This document shows, piece after piece, positions 21,301 through 34,500 of a stretch of 64,000 bases of DNA. The notes below the pieces were generated by a model that worked only from the letters and a program-made list of their open reading frames with translations, searched no databases and was not told the DNA's origin. The stretch is taken from the NCBI RefSeq assembly GCF_040054535.1, contig NC_090779.1:22252501-22316500 (forward strand), in the 5' to 3' direction. Source of the stretch: Antennarius striatus. Its lineage: Eukaryota > Chordata > Actinopteri > Lophiiformes > Antennariidae. Numbering within the stretch: the stretch's first letter is position 1; every line of letters begins with the position of its first letter. A program made the position numbers and the translations under genes.

Positions 21301-22171
21301 ATGTTATATATTTCAGTCCCATATTTATTCCTTTTTAATATTCATTAATCATTAGTGTTTGGTTCCTTACTTATACTCTATAATTAATGTATCATACATG
21401 GATACGATGGTTTTGAAACGCAGAAAAATATAATTTCTCTCCATCCTGTATTGAGACAAATGTTTTTCTCTGCTTCGATCAGTTTTCTCTCCAAGAACGA
21501 GAAAACGAAACAGCCTTGCAATCACCTCTCATCATTTTTGTAGTAATTCTAGATTATAGCTATCATTATAGCTCCTTAAATGCCATTCAACCGCAGCAGA
21601 AGTGTTGTGATGATTGCAGATGATTTGCTCAGGTCTGAGCGTGAAAGTAGCGCTCCCAAAGCTGCTAATTATATCAACAGTGTCACTAAAGCTAACAGGA
21701 ATGGAGCTTTTAAATGGTGATGCAACAGCAGCGTTCTAGCAAAGTCTGGCTTGAATCATTTAACAAAGACATAGCTGCGGTGTGAAATAATAAAACAGCA
21801 AATAAGGACTTATGTAGCACACCAATGAGAACACAGCCAGCCTTATGAAAATCTCCTGGTAAGAATTAACACTTCATATGGTAATCATTTGCAAATTCTT
21901 GGAAGCTATTTTAAGCTGTGTTTCCAAAATTATAAACAACCTTGTGAAAGAAAACAGTCGAACAGCAATTATAGAATCGATACTGTGTTAAATGATTATA
22001 TGGTAGCGAAGGATAATTTATGCTGTCCTGACGTAATCCGGTTAACTAGATCCTGTTCCCGTCTAATGAGCTGTCTCTCTGTTTTGTTTCCTAGATGTCG
22101 TCAACCTGAACCTCAAGTCCACCCTCAGAGTTCTCTATAACCTGTTCACCAACTACAAGAACTCTGAGTGA
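14847..22171 (+). CDS. parvb: Beta-parvin, 13 coding exons
   Basis: Beta-parvin is a focal-adhesion adaptor that binds integrin-linked kinase, paxillin and actin regulators through two calponin-homology domains. Exons: 14847-14943, 18149-18238, 18792-18862, 18933-19035, 19108-19248, 19533-19648, 19770-19828, 19932-19951, 20045-20106, 20184-20252, 20326-20427, 20585-20657, 22095-22171. They total 1080 nt, predicting 359 aa (human about 364). The N-terminus contains MRKDESFLGKLGGTLGRKKK, as in human beta-parvin. CH1 spans roughly residues 87-193 (IDWINSELEEDRIIIKDLEE onward). A linker follows. The CH2 N-helix is ERDAFDTLLDHAPDK (233-247), and CH2 (to 357) contains FVNKHLNKLNLEV and FADGVYLVLLMGLLEDYF. 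It ends NLFTNYKNSE. All introns are GT-AG and all frames join. A second possible first exon lies at 16865-16904. Confidence 0.97.
15059..15072. promoter_or_regulatory. Overlapping CRE and E-box/CLEAR palindromes in parvb intron 1
   Basis: TGACGTCA (15059-15066, a perfect cAMP response element) overlaps GTCACGTGAC (15063-15072, a perfect TFEB-type CLEAR E-box). They lie 116 bp after parvb exon 1. The motif match is exact; function is inference. Confidence 0.4.
15218..15305. repeat. (GT)n microsatellite in parvb intron 1
   Basis: About 88 bp of uninterrupted GT dinucleotides. Confidence 0.97.
15396..15412 (+). repeat. Dispersed AAGGACCAGTTCACCCA repeat start, copy 1
   Basis: The same 17-mer occurs at 17309-17325, and a related version begins at 27407. 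Each is followed by diverged sequence. This looks like the conserved head of a dispersed fish repeat whose family I do not recognise. Confidence 0.45.
16865..16904 (+). CDS. parvb: Probable alternative first exon of parvb
   Basis: ATGGCGGGG opens a 40-nt reading frame, MAGLLCGTKRKKQ, that ends at a GT donor in phase 1. This is the same phase as the main first exon, so it can splice to exon 2 at 18149 without a frame change. Its product ends in a basic KRKKQ stretch, like the GRKKKAKE end of the main exon 1. Human and mouse PARVB are known to have isoforms with different N-termini. A GC-rich stretch with CACGTG (near 16783) lies upstream. It remains a prediction from phase, start codon and composition. 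Confidence 0.55.
17308..17325 (+). repeat. Dispersed AAGGACCAGTTCACCCA repeat start, copy 2
   Basis: Same head sequence and orientation as 15396-15412. It is followed by ATTAAAGTTCAGTCGTCATC, similar in layout to the copy at 27407. Confidence 0.45.
20658..22094. other. parvb intron 12, no exon seen
   Basis: An intron of about 1.4 kb separates the last two parvb exons. It holds a CTCF-like motif (GTCCACTAGAGGGAG, near 20739-20753) and AT-rich unassigned sequence. Confidence 0.45.
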
Positions 22172-23040
22172 ACTTTACCCCCAACACCCCATATTTGACA
22201 TTAAGCCTGGACAGTCTGGACACTGGAGGAAACAACAAGGACTGAAATAGACTCATGGGGAGTCGCCTGGAAAGGGCTCACAATGTTATTATTTAATCCT
22301 CCCTAAATGTCAGTTTCAGTTTCCATCGCTAAATGTTAACGACGACCCGGGAAACCCCAGAACCTTCAGCCCACATCTCAGCTGTCAGTGGAAAAATGTC
22401 TGCCGACATCATTCTGCGTCACAAGATTTGAGTTTAAAATGCTGTCATATATTTTATTTTAGCTGAAATGCTGTACACATTAAAAGGAATAGTTTGACAT
22501 TTTGAGAAATACTATTATGTGCTTTCTTGACAAAGAATAGCAATTTGTGAGCTACAGTGCGAACATGCACAAAAATGCAAGTATGCTATCTAAATGCTTG
22601 TGCTAAATACGTTTAAGACTAAAAATGCAATTGTCTGTGCTGAACACATTTGAAATGAGAGAAACCAGTTTAGCATGACTAGCACTATTAACTATACTAA
22701 AGTTGGAGCCAACAATAGTCTAGAATAAAGATAACGCCAGAGTAACCTTGTTCATGAGTACCAGGAAGAAAACAGGAAACATAACTTAATGTTTTTTTTA
22801 AATAGTGTTATTGAATCTGCTTTTAAAATTTACCCCAAAATTTATTTTTAATTTTGAGGTAACTTAAAAACCACATCAAGCTGCATCGACTTTACATGAC
22901 AAAGTTACTGCTACTCTGATCAGCAAGAATCCTTTTTAGACTTGATTTAACTCATGCATATTTTTGAAAGCTAACTCAATAAAAAAAGATATCCATTTAC
23001 ATTTGTTTTAGCTTACAAAGAACCACTTAAAATAATAAAG
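22172..23040 (+). other. parvb 3' untranslated region with candidate polyA signals
   Basis: Sequence after the parvb stop is AT-rich and non-coding. AATAAA hexamers lie at 22724-22729, 22978-22983 and 23034-23039. Which one is used cannot be decided here. Confidence 0.4.
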
Positions 23041-25859
23041 AGTAAATTAGTTTTATCTTGAGTAAAAGCTGGACGTTTGTGTCGCTCCACTTAGCCTTCA
23101 ACACCACCTCTCTGTCAAGTTGATATAGTATGATTTTTTAGATTTCTATGGTAAAATACTAACTAAAACATGAATTTAAAAAAGAAACTAATAATCTGCT
23201 CTTGATTCCATGTTGATCAAATGCATAATATCCATCCTATTCATATTTATACCAGAATCAGGGGGTATTGATCTTATCAAACGCACAACAGGGAAGCTAA
23301 TTAGCATATTTCCCATAATGCTTCACTATTCCTTTGACAGGTGAATATACATATGTATCGCTATAGTTGTATTCTACATCTTGTGGAGGTTGAAACGATT
23401 TGCTCTGCTGTCTGTTCACATCTCAAGGCTTCTCCAGATGCTGCTACCTCCTGCCGTGTGCCTTTATCGTCCCAGTCAGAACCGTTTCACTGTGACCGGC
23501 CATTTAGTCAGGTCTGCGGGGGCCCTGGACCTCTTAGAGCTCTCTTGAGGTGAAGGGGGGAGCGATCCTGCCTTGCCATCAGAGGACCCGCTAAGATGTA
23601 CAGTTCACAACTACAACTATTCTTCCATTTCGCTGCATTATTGAGAAAGTGGATGAACCTAAACTGCAGAAGCGATAGATGGCTCCCCCCTGCCTCCCCC
23701 AGTTTTTTTTTTTATCTTGCCAATCAAGAAATAAATGCCTGGAATCAAACAGAATGAGAATTTCATTTCATCCCATATTTTGTGATTGGTTAGATTTGCT
23801 CTGGCATTTGAGCGAGATTGACTTTGGAACAGCCAATTCCTGCAATTTGAGTTTATCTAAAGGAATTATGGGCTCATTTTAGACCTTTATTATCTTGTCT
23901 CTTTCCTTAGTTGCTATGGTAACCTTCCACATTCACCGAATTGCCCCTTCGTCTGGCTGATGGGTGGTCGTTTCTCTTTTCTCGAACGAGGCCAGTGCTT
24001 ACCGACAGCAGAGGAGGCTGGAGACCCGGTGAGACGTGTCGGTCGGTCCGACGGGGTCAGACCTCCCGGTTCAGGTGTTATGTTTCTCTCAGCCCTCCTG
24101 CAAGGTGTTTTTCAAAGGGCGTTACCAGACCTGCTTCACCGGTACTGACCAGTTCTGGACCAATCAAATCTCACATTTAAATTTTAGTTCAAGTTGTTTG
24201 TGAAGGAGGCTGATTATTCAGATTCATGCTGATTTGTCTCACGAAAAAATCAAGCTAAAATCAAATATATTACAGGCAGTCCTCAACATACAAACGTAAT
24301 TGGTTCTGACAGGCTGTTCCTACATTGAATTGTTCGTCAGTCGGTATTTATTAAATTTCAACCTATAATCACCCTTTGGGGGATTAAATGTTGATTACTA
24401 CTCTAAATACTAAAGTACTATCCCTAAGAGTTACCAGAAACAATAACAGGACATAAAGCAACACACAATAAAATAAAATACTGTACTGTAATTTCACTTC
24501 AACATCTCTACCTATGCTGAATAAATTTTATTCCACCACACTCACGTGAATGACGTGCTGATGCACTTCCTGGTCATCAACAGTTAGACACGCCCCTTTA
24601 GGTTTGATTACTGTTTGATTTCCATTAAGTTTCTCGGTTAACTCCACCAATGTTTTCAGATTAGGTTTCTGCCCAGCGCAACATTAGTTAATATAAATAT
24701 TACTCTACTGACACCTAGCATTGGCTCTGTTTGAAGCTAAGTACTATCCAAAACATTTCCCTACTGATGGCTAATTTTAAGATAATTAGCTCCGTTTAAG
24801 GATAAGCATCATACAACAAATGTTTACCTACTTACAACTCACAACAGCTATTTGATACTCACATATGAATGTCAGCCTGACAACCAACATTAGCCACGTT
24901 AGCTCCATCCAGGGCTAAATCAGTCTGGTCTGTTTTGGCTCATTTAAAACATGCAGAAGCATCCAAAGACAAAAGTCTGGTTTGAGTGATGGTGGCCTGA
25001 GCAGCGGTGAATGTTTCTTTTCCTTCTGACGCTGATGCAGTTTGGAACACAGAGCACGAACACCCTTATCTGAAAGCGCCGCCCTAAGCTGGTTTTAAAG
25101 AGGAAGTCCTACCTTCTTCCCCGTACATCCTGTCACCCCTGCTTATCATCCTGTCAACCCAATGACACGTTATTTACTTCAAAAACAGTAGTTGGAAATT
25201 GAGTGCATTCAGTCCGACCTTTGTGCTGATAGCTTTCACAGGATGTTATATTCAGGCCTCCACTTCAAGAGTCGACATCAGTTGAAGAACCCAATCGGCA
25301 CATCGTTGCTCTCAGAGCACTGAAGGTAAGATTATTTGAAACCTTGTTTGTAAGAAACCATCAATGTCAGGAAAAGGAAGCCTCACAGAAAACCTGGAGG
25401 AGACAAACGAAGTTTTCTCCTCTGCAGATCCAGGAAACAACGGTGACACGCTCCAGGTCAGGCCGGGTCATGTGTTTGCTGCTTTGCCTCAAACCACATG
25501 ATTCAAAATGCTCAGAGGCAACGGTGCAGATCTCTGTGGATCTGAAGGGCTTGATCTGATGAGTTCTAGGCATTCTATAAGGGAAAAGCCTTCACAGACT
25601 CCTTCTTTAGTTTGACACGTTTTTGAACAGTTGAATTCAGAGCTTCTCTGTGGTTTTAGAAAGAGGAAGTGAAGAAACTGAAGTAAGAAAAAACGTTAGC
25701 TGCCTGACGGAGAAATCAATATGCTCTGTTGGTTGGAAAAGAAGACCTTTTGTCACTTCTGAGGAGTGTTTTTTCAGCTTTTTGTGGTTTACTGTATACT
25801 TAAGTCTTCTCACAGGTGACTCCTTTGATAAACGGTGAATCCCACCCAGAGCCGTGGCG
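23041..25859. other. Intergenic parvb-parvg with an RFX X-box
   Basis: No coding exon is recognised. GTTGCTATGGTAAC at 23910-23923 is a perfect RFX X-box palindrome. A possible parvg 5' untranslated exon ends at a GTAAGA donor at 25326, and an acceptor at 25815 lies 45 bp before the parvg start codon. The rest is AT-rich unassigned sequence. Confidence 0.4.
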
Positions 25860-28800
25860 ATGGACGCCGGCGTCTTCGAGTGTTCCCGGGAAGATCTGGC
25901 AGACAACAAATCCTTTCAAGGTGAGTGTGGAGCTGATGAAGAGATAAATATCCTGTCTTCAGCTTCAGTTAGACGTCTGTTAGCCCCAAGCTGTCATTAA
26001 TGGTTTAAAAACGATATTTACATTTTAAAGTCTTTCTTATAGGAGCAGTGTTTAGCTTAGAAGTCCAAATCTTTTCAAACCAGTTGGAGTTCTTAATAAA
26101 AAAACGTCTCCATCTTTTCCAGTTCTTGAGGAGAACCGCTACAACTGAAGCTCCAGTAATGTTTGTAGATCAAATAATTTAAATTTCTGTTGAACTCTTC
26201 ATTTAAGTGCAGATTTAATACTTGCTACTTGAAATCTTTAATGTAAGAGTGTTTTTGCAGAGGAATATGGCTCCTGTATTTTACTTGAATATTTAATAGC
26301 TGTATATTTTTATGTGTTTCTGTGTGATAAAAATGAATATATTCAGAGCAGAGCTGCTGATTACAAAATTACAGGCTGTTTGTCATCACACAGGAGAGAC
26401 GCAGAAACTCATCCAACCAGCATCTCTAGAAGACCCCAAACTTCAGAAGTTGAAGGAGGCAAGATGATAATTGTCTACACAAAGGCGTTCATGGGATTCT
26501 GTATCCTGTTCAGCGTCTTTTGCAGCATCAAACTGTCCTGAGATCCAACAAGCTTCCTGATTTGGCTGCACGTCTGTTTGCAGAGAGCTGCATGAATAAT
26601 CTGATGCTGGGAGAGAGGTGGAAGATCAGTGAAATTTTAATGAACATAATTATCAGAGGTGATGGGAGACAGATTAGAGAGTTGCGGTGAGCAAGCAACT
26701 AGTTCTGATTGGAGGAGATGACAGCTTCTTGCGAGCGGAATTAATAAATAAGTCAATAAGTCTGACATGTCTCAGAGGCAGAGGAGGGGCGAGTAAATGA
26801 AATATTGTTATCTTAAGGAGAGATTTGGCCTCAAAGTATCTACAACTGATGCACACGATCTAAAAGCAACAAGTTTTCTTGCTGTTTTTCATTTGATATG
26901 ACAGAAATTCTTCTATCAGGCGATGAAGTATGTTTGTTCACTGAATTTGTCCCCGTAGGCTTTAGTCGACTGGATCAATTGCACCTTGAAACCAGAGCAC
27001 ATAGTGGTCCAGCGTCTTGAGGAGGATCTGTACGACGGTCTGGTGCTTCATCACCTTCTCTGTGAGTTTAGAACACCACAGTGTTTTCATTACTCACTCC
27101 TAAAATCTTACCAATCACAAAAATCCCTGATTTCCAGCCGTGCTGGCCGGCGTGCGCGTGTCCGTGGAGGAGATAGCGTTGACCAGTGCTGCTCAGATAA
27201 AGAAGCTGGAAGCCATCCTGGAGGAGCTGAACCAGAAACTGGGCCTGCAGGAGAGTCAGATCAAGTGGAACGTCAAGCGTGAGTCAGGCGGCTGACGAGG
27301 CTTCAGCAAATGTTCTGGCAACAACAAGCAGTTACAACAGGATTGGCTCGCCTCTTTATTAGCTCTCACCAACTGTGAGGGATTCTGGTGAAGATAAAAT
27401 GTTCTGAAGGAGCAGTTCATGATCCAAAACAGATCATTCAGTCATCATTCAGCTTGTCCAAAAAACATTTGTGGAGCCTCACAGTAAGGCAGCATTCTCC
27501 TGTACAGCTGAAGAAGATGAGGAAGGAGACCTTTTAACAAACAGGTCAAGTCTGGAATGACTCCATGCAGCTCGTATGGCTTCCTCCAAGCCTTGAGATT
27601 CAAGCTGATTTGACAAGATGACCTTTTTATGCTAAAATCTGTAACCACTAAACTAGAGGTTTTAGCGTGACACCGCCTTCAGTAGCTGAACTTCCATCAG
27701 GAGCCTCATTCAGCATTTTCACAGTGACCTGATGCTCCTTTATTCCACCTTGACTTGTCAGTTCGTTCCACGTTTGTGACGCCTGGAAACAGACGTCTGT
27801 TCGAAGGGAGTTCACCGCCGTAGTAACACATGAAGATACACAACACACCCTGGAGGACTGAAACATCTGCTAGCAACAGGAAGTTCATTAGTGGAGCAAC
27901 AAATACAGGAAGTGACTGCTGATTGTAACTGGGGAGAAAGTGAAGCGTTTGTTGTTGTTGTGCATCACACCTGAGGTGGTGACGGTTTTGGTCGGTACAG
28001 TTTGACCAAACCAAAGGGGTGAGGAGAGGGGAGTCAGTTCTGGCACTGCTGCAGGAAGGCCGGTTTGAAAGAAGCTTGAGATTACAGCGAGAAACAGAGA
28101 AACACGAGGCATAATTTGTTTTTATTTATTCTACGACCTGTGTGGAGAACCAAGATAAAAATCTTTATGGCTCCGCTTTAATTCCCTTCTCACTTCTGCG
28201 CTAAAATGACTCCCTCTCCCCAGTCCAGAGAGGATGCAGGGACTCAAACATTTGTGCATGTGCTGCTGAATTAGATCGTAACGTTTAAACAGTGTGAAGC
28301 TGGTAAACCCTGAGCTAAAGCTAACGCTTTTAGCATCAAGGATACAGCAAAGACTTCAGCTCATGAAAGAATAGGAACAGATAAATACTCTTTATAAATC
28401 ACATATTTTTTAGAATGACGCAGTAGAAGCTCCAGAAATCAATTTTGTGCCTTCTCTGCTCCCGTACCAGAAGTGGTGAATTGTTTTCTCTGCGTTTTAT
28501 TTCGCTCACCTGTCAGTCATCCACAACAAAGACATGCTGGCCACCATTCATCTGCTGGTTGCCATGGTGAGATGCTTCCAGCCTGAGCTGCATTTGCCAC
28601 CGAACGTGAAGGTCGAGGTGGTCAACGTGGAAGTGAGTTTTATCGCCTTACTCGGTCTCACATACCGGGTGGGTTCAATGCTTAGCATCTTAATTCTCAC
28701 ACAGGTCAGCAGAAGTGGAATCACGTCCGATGTGCAGACGGAGGTCCTGACGGAGGAGCGGTGAGCTGACGGAGGTCTGATTCTGTGCCTGAGACAAAAA

Positions 28801-31558
28801 CTCAGAGCTCATCTTCCTTGTCTTTCCACAGAGACGCCGCCTCAGACTCCCTCAGCGGCGATGAAGGTGAGTAAGGAGCAGCTGGAGGTTTGACATCTTG
28901 AATGTCATCCCAGCAGCGTTCCAGTCCAGAGTGACTTCATAACAGTATGAAGCAGGTGCATCAGGGAAAAGTGCTGATATGGTTTTAGAGGATCCTTCAC
29001 TCTGGTTGGACGGGGCCTCTTACCACAGATTGTACCTCAAACTGCCTGACACACTTTTTTATCATCATTCAGGCAATTTTACAGTTTGTGAACCGGAATC
29101 TGTCCTCTGTGGGTCTACAGGTGGTTGATTTGGACAAACAGGTAAGAACACACACCAGGGTCTTCTAGAAAATAGAAAGACTCATGGATTAGTTCTGCTG
29201 TGGTTTCACTTCCTGTTTGCGTTTCCTGTCCAGTTTGCTGATGGCGTGATTCTCCTGCTGCTGATTGGACAGCTGGAAGGCTTCTTCATCCCGCTCCATG
29301 ACTTCACCCTGACCCCTGTGAATTCCAACGAGATGGTACGTATGGATTCAATAAGGATTGAAAATGGATTTGATCTGGTTCCTTCACACATGTTCCCAAG
29401 GTGATAGCAGAAAATGAGAATCAGGCCTGTTCCAATGTGTTTTTAATGAAATTAAGACTTCACAATTCCCTTAATTGAAGTAGAAGCATATTTAATCCTG
29501 TCTATAATTATAACCTTTATCTGTTTGAAGCAGTCAGATGAGTCAATGAAAACTCTTTTATCCCTGCTCAGGAACACGACGGGCCCATGACTGTAAAAAG
29601 ATTCTGACACTCTGTTATTATATGAAAACTAAAAAGCCTCTGATGAATAACACATATTTTATAATGAAAGACGGGGATTAGAAAACGGTTCAAAACTGCA
29701 TTCACCCATTCACATGCACTCATTCAAGTGGTGGAGCTGCTCATCAGCAGCAATAACCATTCACTCAGTCGCTAATAGCCACTGGGAGCTAATTAGGGTT
29801 CAATATCTTTAGACTTCCTGAGCAGCAGTGAATTATATCTAATTAAACTAGTATTTCAATAGAATACATATTCTGATTCAAGCAGCTGAAACTCCTTCTA
29901 CCATTATTTGTCAAGTATTCTATAAATTTAGAAATTGTTCTAAATTTTAAAAAATGGTGGTCCAGGGGCTACTAGATCCATGGCTAACTGAGCTAATGGT
30001 AGCCTCAGCCATGTTCAGTAGTTAGTCATACTTCCTTCAAAATTTAAATTAAAAAAACCTTTAACAGCCGCTATAAACATCGAGCATGATGAAATATTCC
30101 TTCCTTTACATTCTGACGTTTTCATCTTTTGGATCTCCAGCTTAACAACGTGTCGTTGGCCTTAAACCTCCTCGGTGACACGGGCCTTCAAGTTTCTAAA
30201 GTCGACCCACAAGGTGAGGAGAAACACAAACTCTGTCAGCACTAAAATTAAAATGCCAAACGTAGACAATAAGAGGAGGAATGAAATAATTGCAACAGAG
30301 AAAACTAATTCGGATGATTTCCCCGATCAGAAGCATTTATCTGTCTGACAGGGAAATGCCGGGATGTGTTTGTGTGAGGCGAGGAACGGATCGCTCCGGC
30401 CTGTGAGTTAATCTCCACGGCTCACTGGAGTGTGGCTTTGACAGTGTTTCCGAGAGAAAGATGGAATTGCTTTTGGAATATGAATGAGTGTCGGTGGGGA
30501 TGATTGGCTCGGGCCGAGGTCATCATCATTCATTTGGAGAGGAGAAGGTCTCAAGGGGATGATGTCACTGTGGCGCCTGCTGATAGACGCCAGGATTTAA
30601 CCTCCCTGCTGTGGATGTATCCTCTGTTTGTGTCTGGAGGAAGATATGTCATCAGTATTCATCTGCAACGCCGCCGTACAAGTTATCAGACCTGCTCTGA
30701 TCGTATGCTTAACGGCTTCATGTGTTTTTAACTAGCAGCTGACAATCCAATCAGAGTCGGCGCTTCCACACAAATAATAACTACACAACAGGAGACACCT
30801 GTACAGTAAAAACAGAATACAGATTGATGACGTTAGCATCGGTGTGGGGCGTATCAATCAATAAAGTTTAAACCTTTTTTCTGTCAAACTCCAGAAATAT
30901 TTTGCAGATGAACGGTTTGTGCGGACTGCTCCTTTAATGTTCTTGGGTTTAGTGATGTTTGATGGCACTTACAGATCGGAGCCAATCAGAGTAGAGCTCC
31001 TTCACTTCCCTGCAGATCCACCATCAATAAAACGTTCCGTGTTTCCCCAGGCTTGAATCCTCTGCAGACGGTAACTGTAAAGTAAATCCTCAACACGATA
31101 AGTGTTAATGTAAGGACCAGCGCAATTAATCTAAGCCAGGAGCAAGTGGCTAATTTAATTTATTTTTAGTGTCTTTTTAATTACCGGCATAATTGCTGTG
31201 ATGGAACGAGGACTCCCCGCACCGCAGGTTTAAAAGTGGAGCGCGCTGTGTGAATTAATGAGGTTAGCAGGCGGTAGAGTCCATCTTCATGTCACATTCA
31301 TTCAGTTAGCGCATCTCACAACACACTCACCATATTGTATTGATCAAATTTACATCTCATTTCTTTTTAATCCTCCTCATCTGTGAGGATGAGGATGAAG
31401 ATGAGTGTTGGCTCACGTTGGTAAAAGCATTCTCGTGTTTCCGCTGCTTTATAAATAACTTCAAGCTGTTTTCTGTGGATCACGTGACAGATATTGTCTC
31501 CCAGGATGCCACTGCCACCTTGAAGGTCCTCTACGCCCTGTTCAGGAAACACAAGTGA
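25860..31558 (+). CDS. parvg: Gamma-parvin, 11 exons identified, one exon missing or broken
   Basis: Gamma-parvin is the haematopoietic-type member of the ILK-binding parvins. Exons identified: 25860-25920, 26394-26458, 26959-27061, 27138-27278, 28517-28632, 28705-28760, 28832-28866, 29073-29141, 29234-29335, 30141-30213, 31491-31558. Their lengths 103, 141, 116, 69, 102 and 73 equal the parvb counterparts. CH1 contains LVDWINCTLKPEHIVVQRLEE and CH2 contains FADGVILLLLIGQLEGFF; the protein ends ALFRKHK. Intron 2 has a GC donor at the position conserved in the family. Between exon 28832-28866 (phase 1) and exon 29073 (phase 0) the frame does not join. The helix exon corresponding to parvb 20045-20106 is not found intact; a frame-shifted trace may lie at 28889-28930. 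The gene may be damaged, mis-assembled or divergent there. Confidence 0.9.
27400..28110. repeat. Probable dispersed repeat block in parvg intron 4
   Basis: The block starts with AAGGAGCAGTTCATGATCCAAA (27407-27428), resembling the heads at 15396 and 17308. It continues as moderately GC-rich sequence with minus-strand pseudo-ORFs and no exon. Its family and exact limits are uncertain. Confidence 0.35.
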
Positions 31559-34500
31559 GGAAGATGTGGAGAAACAAAACCGCTGCTGAAGATCGCTGGA
31601 GGTTGTTATCATACGTTTAGACATTTCGCTGAAGCTCTCAAGCTAATTTAAAGTAAGTGCCAGAAGCTCGACGAGTCACACATCATCAACAGCATTAGTT
31701 TCCGAGGGCCCAATCAGAGCGGCTCGCCTGACAACATTTGGGAGCAGAATCGACTCAATTAAATCTCCACAGTTTGTGCATTTGCTCGTGGTTGGAAGAT
31801 TCATCTGCTATTTGTTAAAGAGTAGGTTGATGAAGGATCCTGATCCAGACACGGGAATAAGAACACAATATAAGGAAGGATATTTTATCTCCTCCATTTG
31901 ATTCAATAAAATACTAACCCTAACCAGACGTGACATCTTGCTTTTCATTTTAATCCTGGATGATAATCCACCGAGAAATTGTGTGACATAAACTACAACC
32001 CCATCAATCCCAAACAAGGAGAGACACTGGTGAGAAAATGTGCTGAACTCACACTCACATCACTTCTGAAACAGAAATGGAATGATGATTTTCAAACTCA
32101 ATGCTTGTTCTACGCGTGTTCTGCGTTCTACGAGCCGAGAGCGGTAGTGATGGCGCCAACCTGACGGATGAAACTGGAGGATTATGTGACATGTTTTAAA
32201 GAGCAGCTAGTTGCGGAAGAAGAAGGAACTCAAACCAGCTCGGATCAGGATGGATGTCTGAATAGAAATCACTTCATTTGCATCTTTTAAATTTAGATGA
32301 CATCCAGTAAACATGTCTCCATGATTGTTTGGCGTATCTCCTGGTGATGTACCTTCTTTTCCAGCATTCCTTCCTCATTATATTTCCTCTCCCATCTCAC
32401 AGCTGGGGAAAAAACATGACACTTGTCATTTGTCATCCTTGACTAACGCGTCTTTATGATCAATGTGAACGCCTCGCTCTGCTTCTTCCTCGTGTTCCTG
32501 CTGACTTCCTGTGACCTCCTCCCTCTGAATACCAGAGTCGTTTCTCTTTCTTCTGCCGCTGAATTGTTCACGGCTCAATAGAGGATGCTGCCGGCTCAAC
32601 GGGTGAGACTCAAACAAAGGATGTGAATCAGGTTTGTGTCTTTAATTCATCATGGAAAGACAATATTTATAAGAGAAGGGTTATCCCAATGAAGAGACGT
32701 TACTTTGAACGACTGAAGTGGTTTAACTCTAGAGGGTCTAAGGTGTGACTTCAAGGTGTCCAGTAGCATCTTGCTCTTTGCAGATGATGTGGTTCTGTTC
32801 CGCTCAAACCAATTTACAGACCCTGAATTTAAATGGGTTCATCTGACCAGGATCTTCCTGGAGGAGATGGAAAATGTTGCTGGGAAGAATATCTGCCACC
32901 CTCCTGGATGTACCCCGTCTAATTTAGAATCTTTGAACCCCTCACCCTGAGTGACTGTAAACTTGATCTTCCTGTGGAAATTATATTTAAATTTCATGTT
33001 ACTCCATCGAGGGGAATAGCAAATAAAGCAGTCAGTCATACCATGACTCAGCTGAATCACTGCAATGAAGTGTCTTTTTGTGCATTTCCAGTTTCAATCG
33101 CTGACTCGTGAAAAATGGATCTAAAAGGTTTATTTCAGCTCCAGAACCTTGAGGATCGGTGCTCATTGAAAGTTAGATCCTCCATCAGGTTGATTAATAA
33201 GAATAAAAAAAGTCTGACTGAACGAAACGGAAACAGAAACTAATTACCTCGACGTGTTTAGGAATAGTTTCTGGTGTCTGAAATAAATCACTCAAGCAAT
33301 TTATTTACTCAATGTGACAGAAAATGAACCTTATTAACGTATCTCATTAAATTAGATGAAAAAGATAATTATTAAAATACTGATATTCAATTGTTTAAAA
33401 TGGGTTTATGCTACATTTAATACGACCGAGTTTCCACTAACACACTTCCACGTTCCTCCACGTGGACAGTGTCTTTTTGACACACATTGCATTCACCTGG
33501 TAGTAAAAGAGATTCATTTAGTCGGAGTGCACATCAGATAAAAGGTCACGGAGTCGTCTGAATACACCTCCTAATCCAGCAGAACGAACCAGGATCCAAA
33601 TCAGGGTGTAGATTTGAGGGATTAAAGCTGTTCTGCTCCAACAACAGCATCTTCCTCCTTTATGACAACACACCGTCGCTGGTAGGAATAAATATCATAC
33701 ACTGCATGTTAAACGAGGATGGAGGAGAGGAGGAGAACATTTCACTGCCGGAGGGATTTGTGGTGAACTGAACCGATGTGTTGATGCTGTCGAAGGCGCC
33801 ATGAGTCACTTCTGTCACAGCAAACAGATGCTTCCTTTTGCGCACGAGTAGCAGCATCGCTATCAGCTGCTGTATCACATGTGCATAAATGTTTATGCCA
33901 GTCGCCAAGGAGGTGCCGACTCAAAAGACTCCAGTCGAACAGCCTGATCCAGATTTGTCCAGTGAGTCTCCAGGTGACAGACTTCATCACTGAGCCTGAC
34001 GCCCCTCAGATGACAAGCTCCTCCCTAATATCATGTACGTCCCACGAAGCAGCGCCGACCTTTGGAGGCCAGGACCCCACCGGAACCCTGAAGGTATGAT
34101 ATGGTTTCTGGTACCAAGATGTTGACAGCAAAGGTTGAGTCTGATGTAGGTTCCCTTCAGGGATGGATACGGGTCAGCATCAGCAGCCAGATGCGACCCT
34201 TTGTGTGTTCTGACACCTTTCTATCAGAAAAAGCCTACAACTGTTTTACCTTAGAATGGGACACAGGCGGGACTTCACCCCCAAATCAGAGGACTCTGTC
34301 CAGCAGCTACATTTAAAGCCCGTTCTGAAGCCTACTTGGTGTGTCTGTTCCTACAAGAGAAGTTGTGGAGGAAAATTAATTCTATTTGTCCGAAATTACT
34401 TTAATCGGTTTCACCAGGACGTAAAACATCTGACTGGTTTCTGACCGTTATTCCAGACGGCATAGGATTCAAAGATGCTCACAAAGGAGTTTTTACATAT

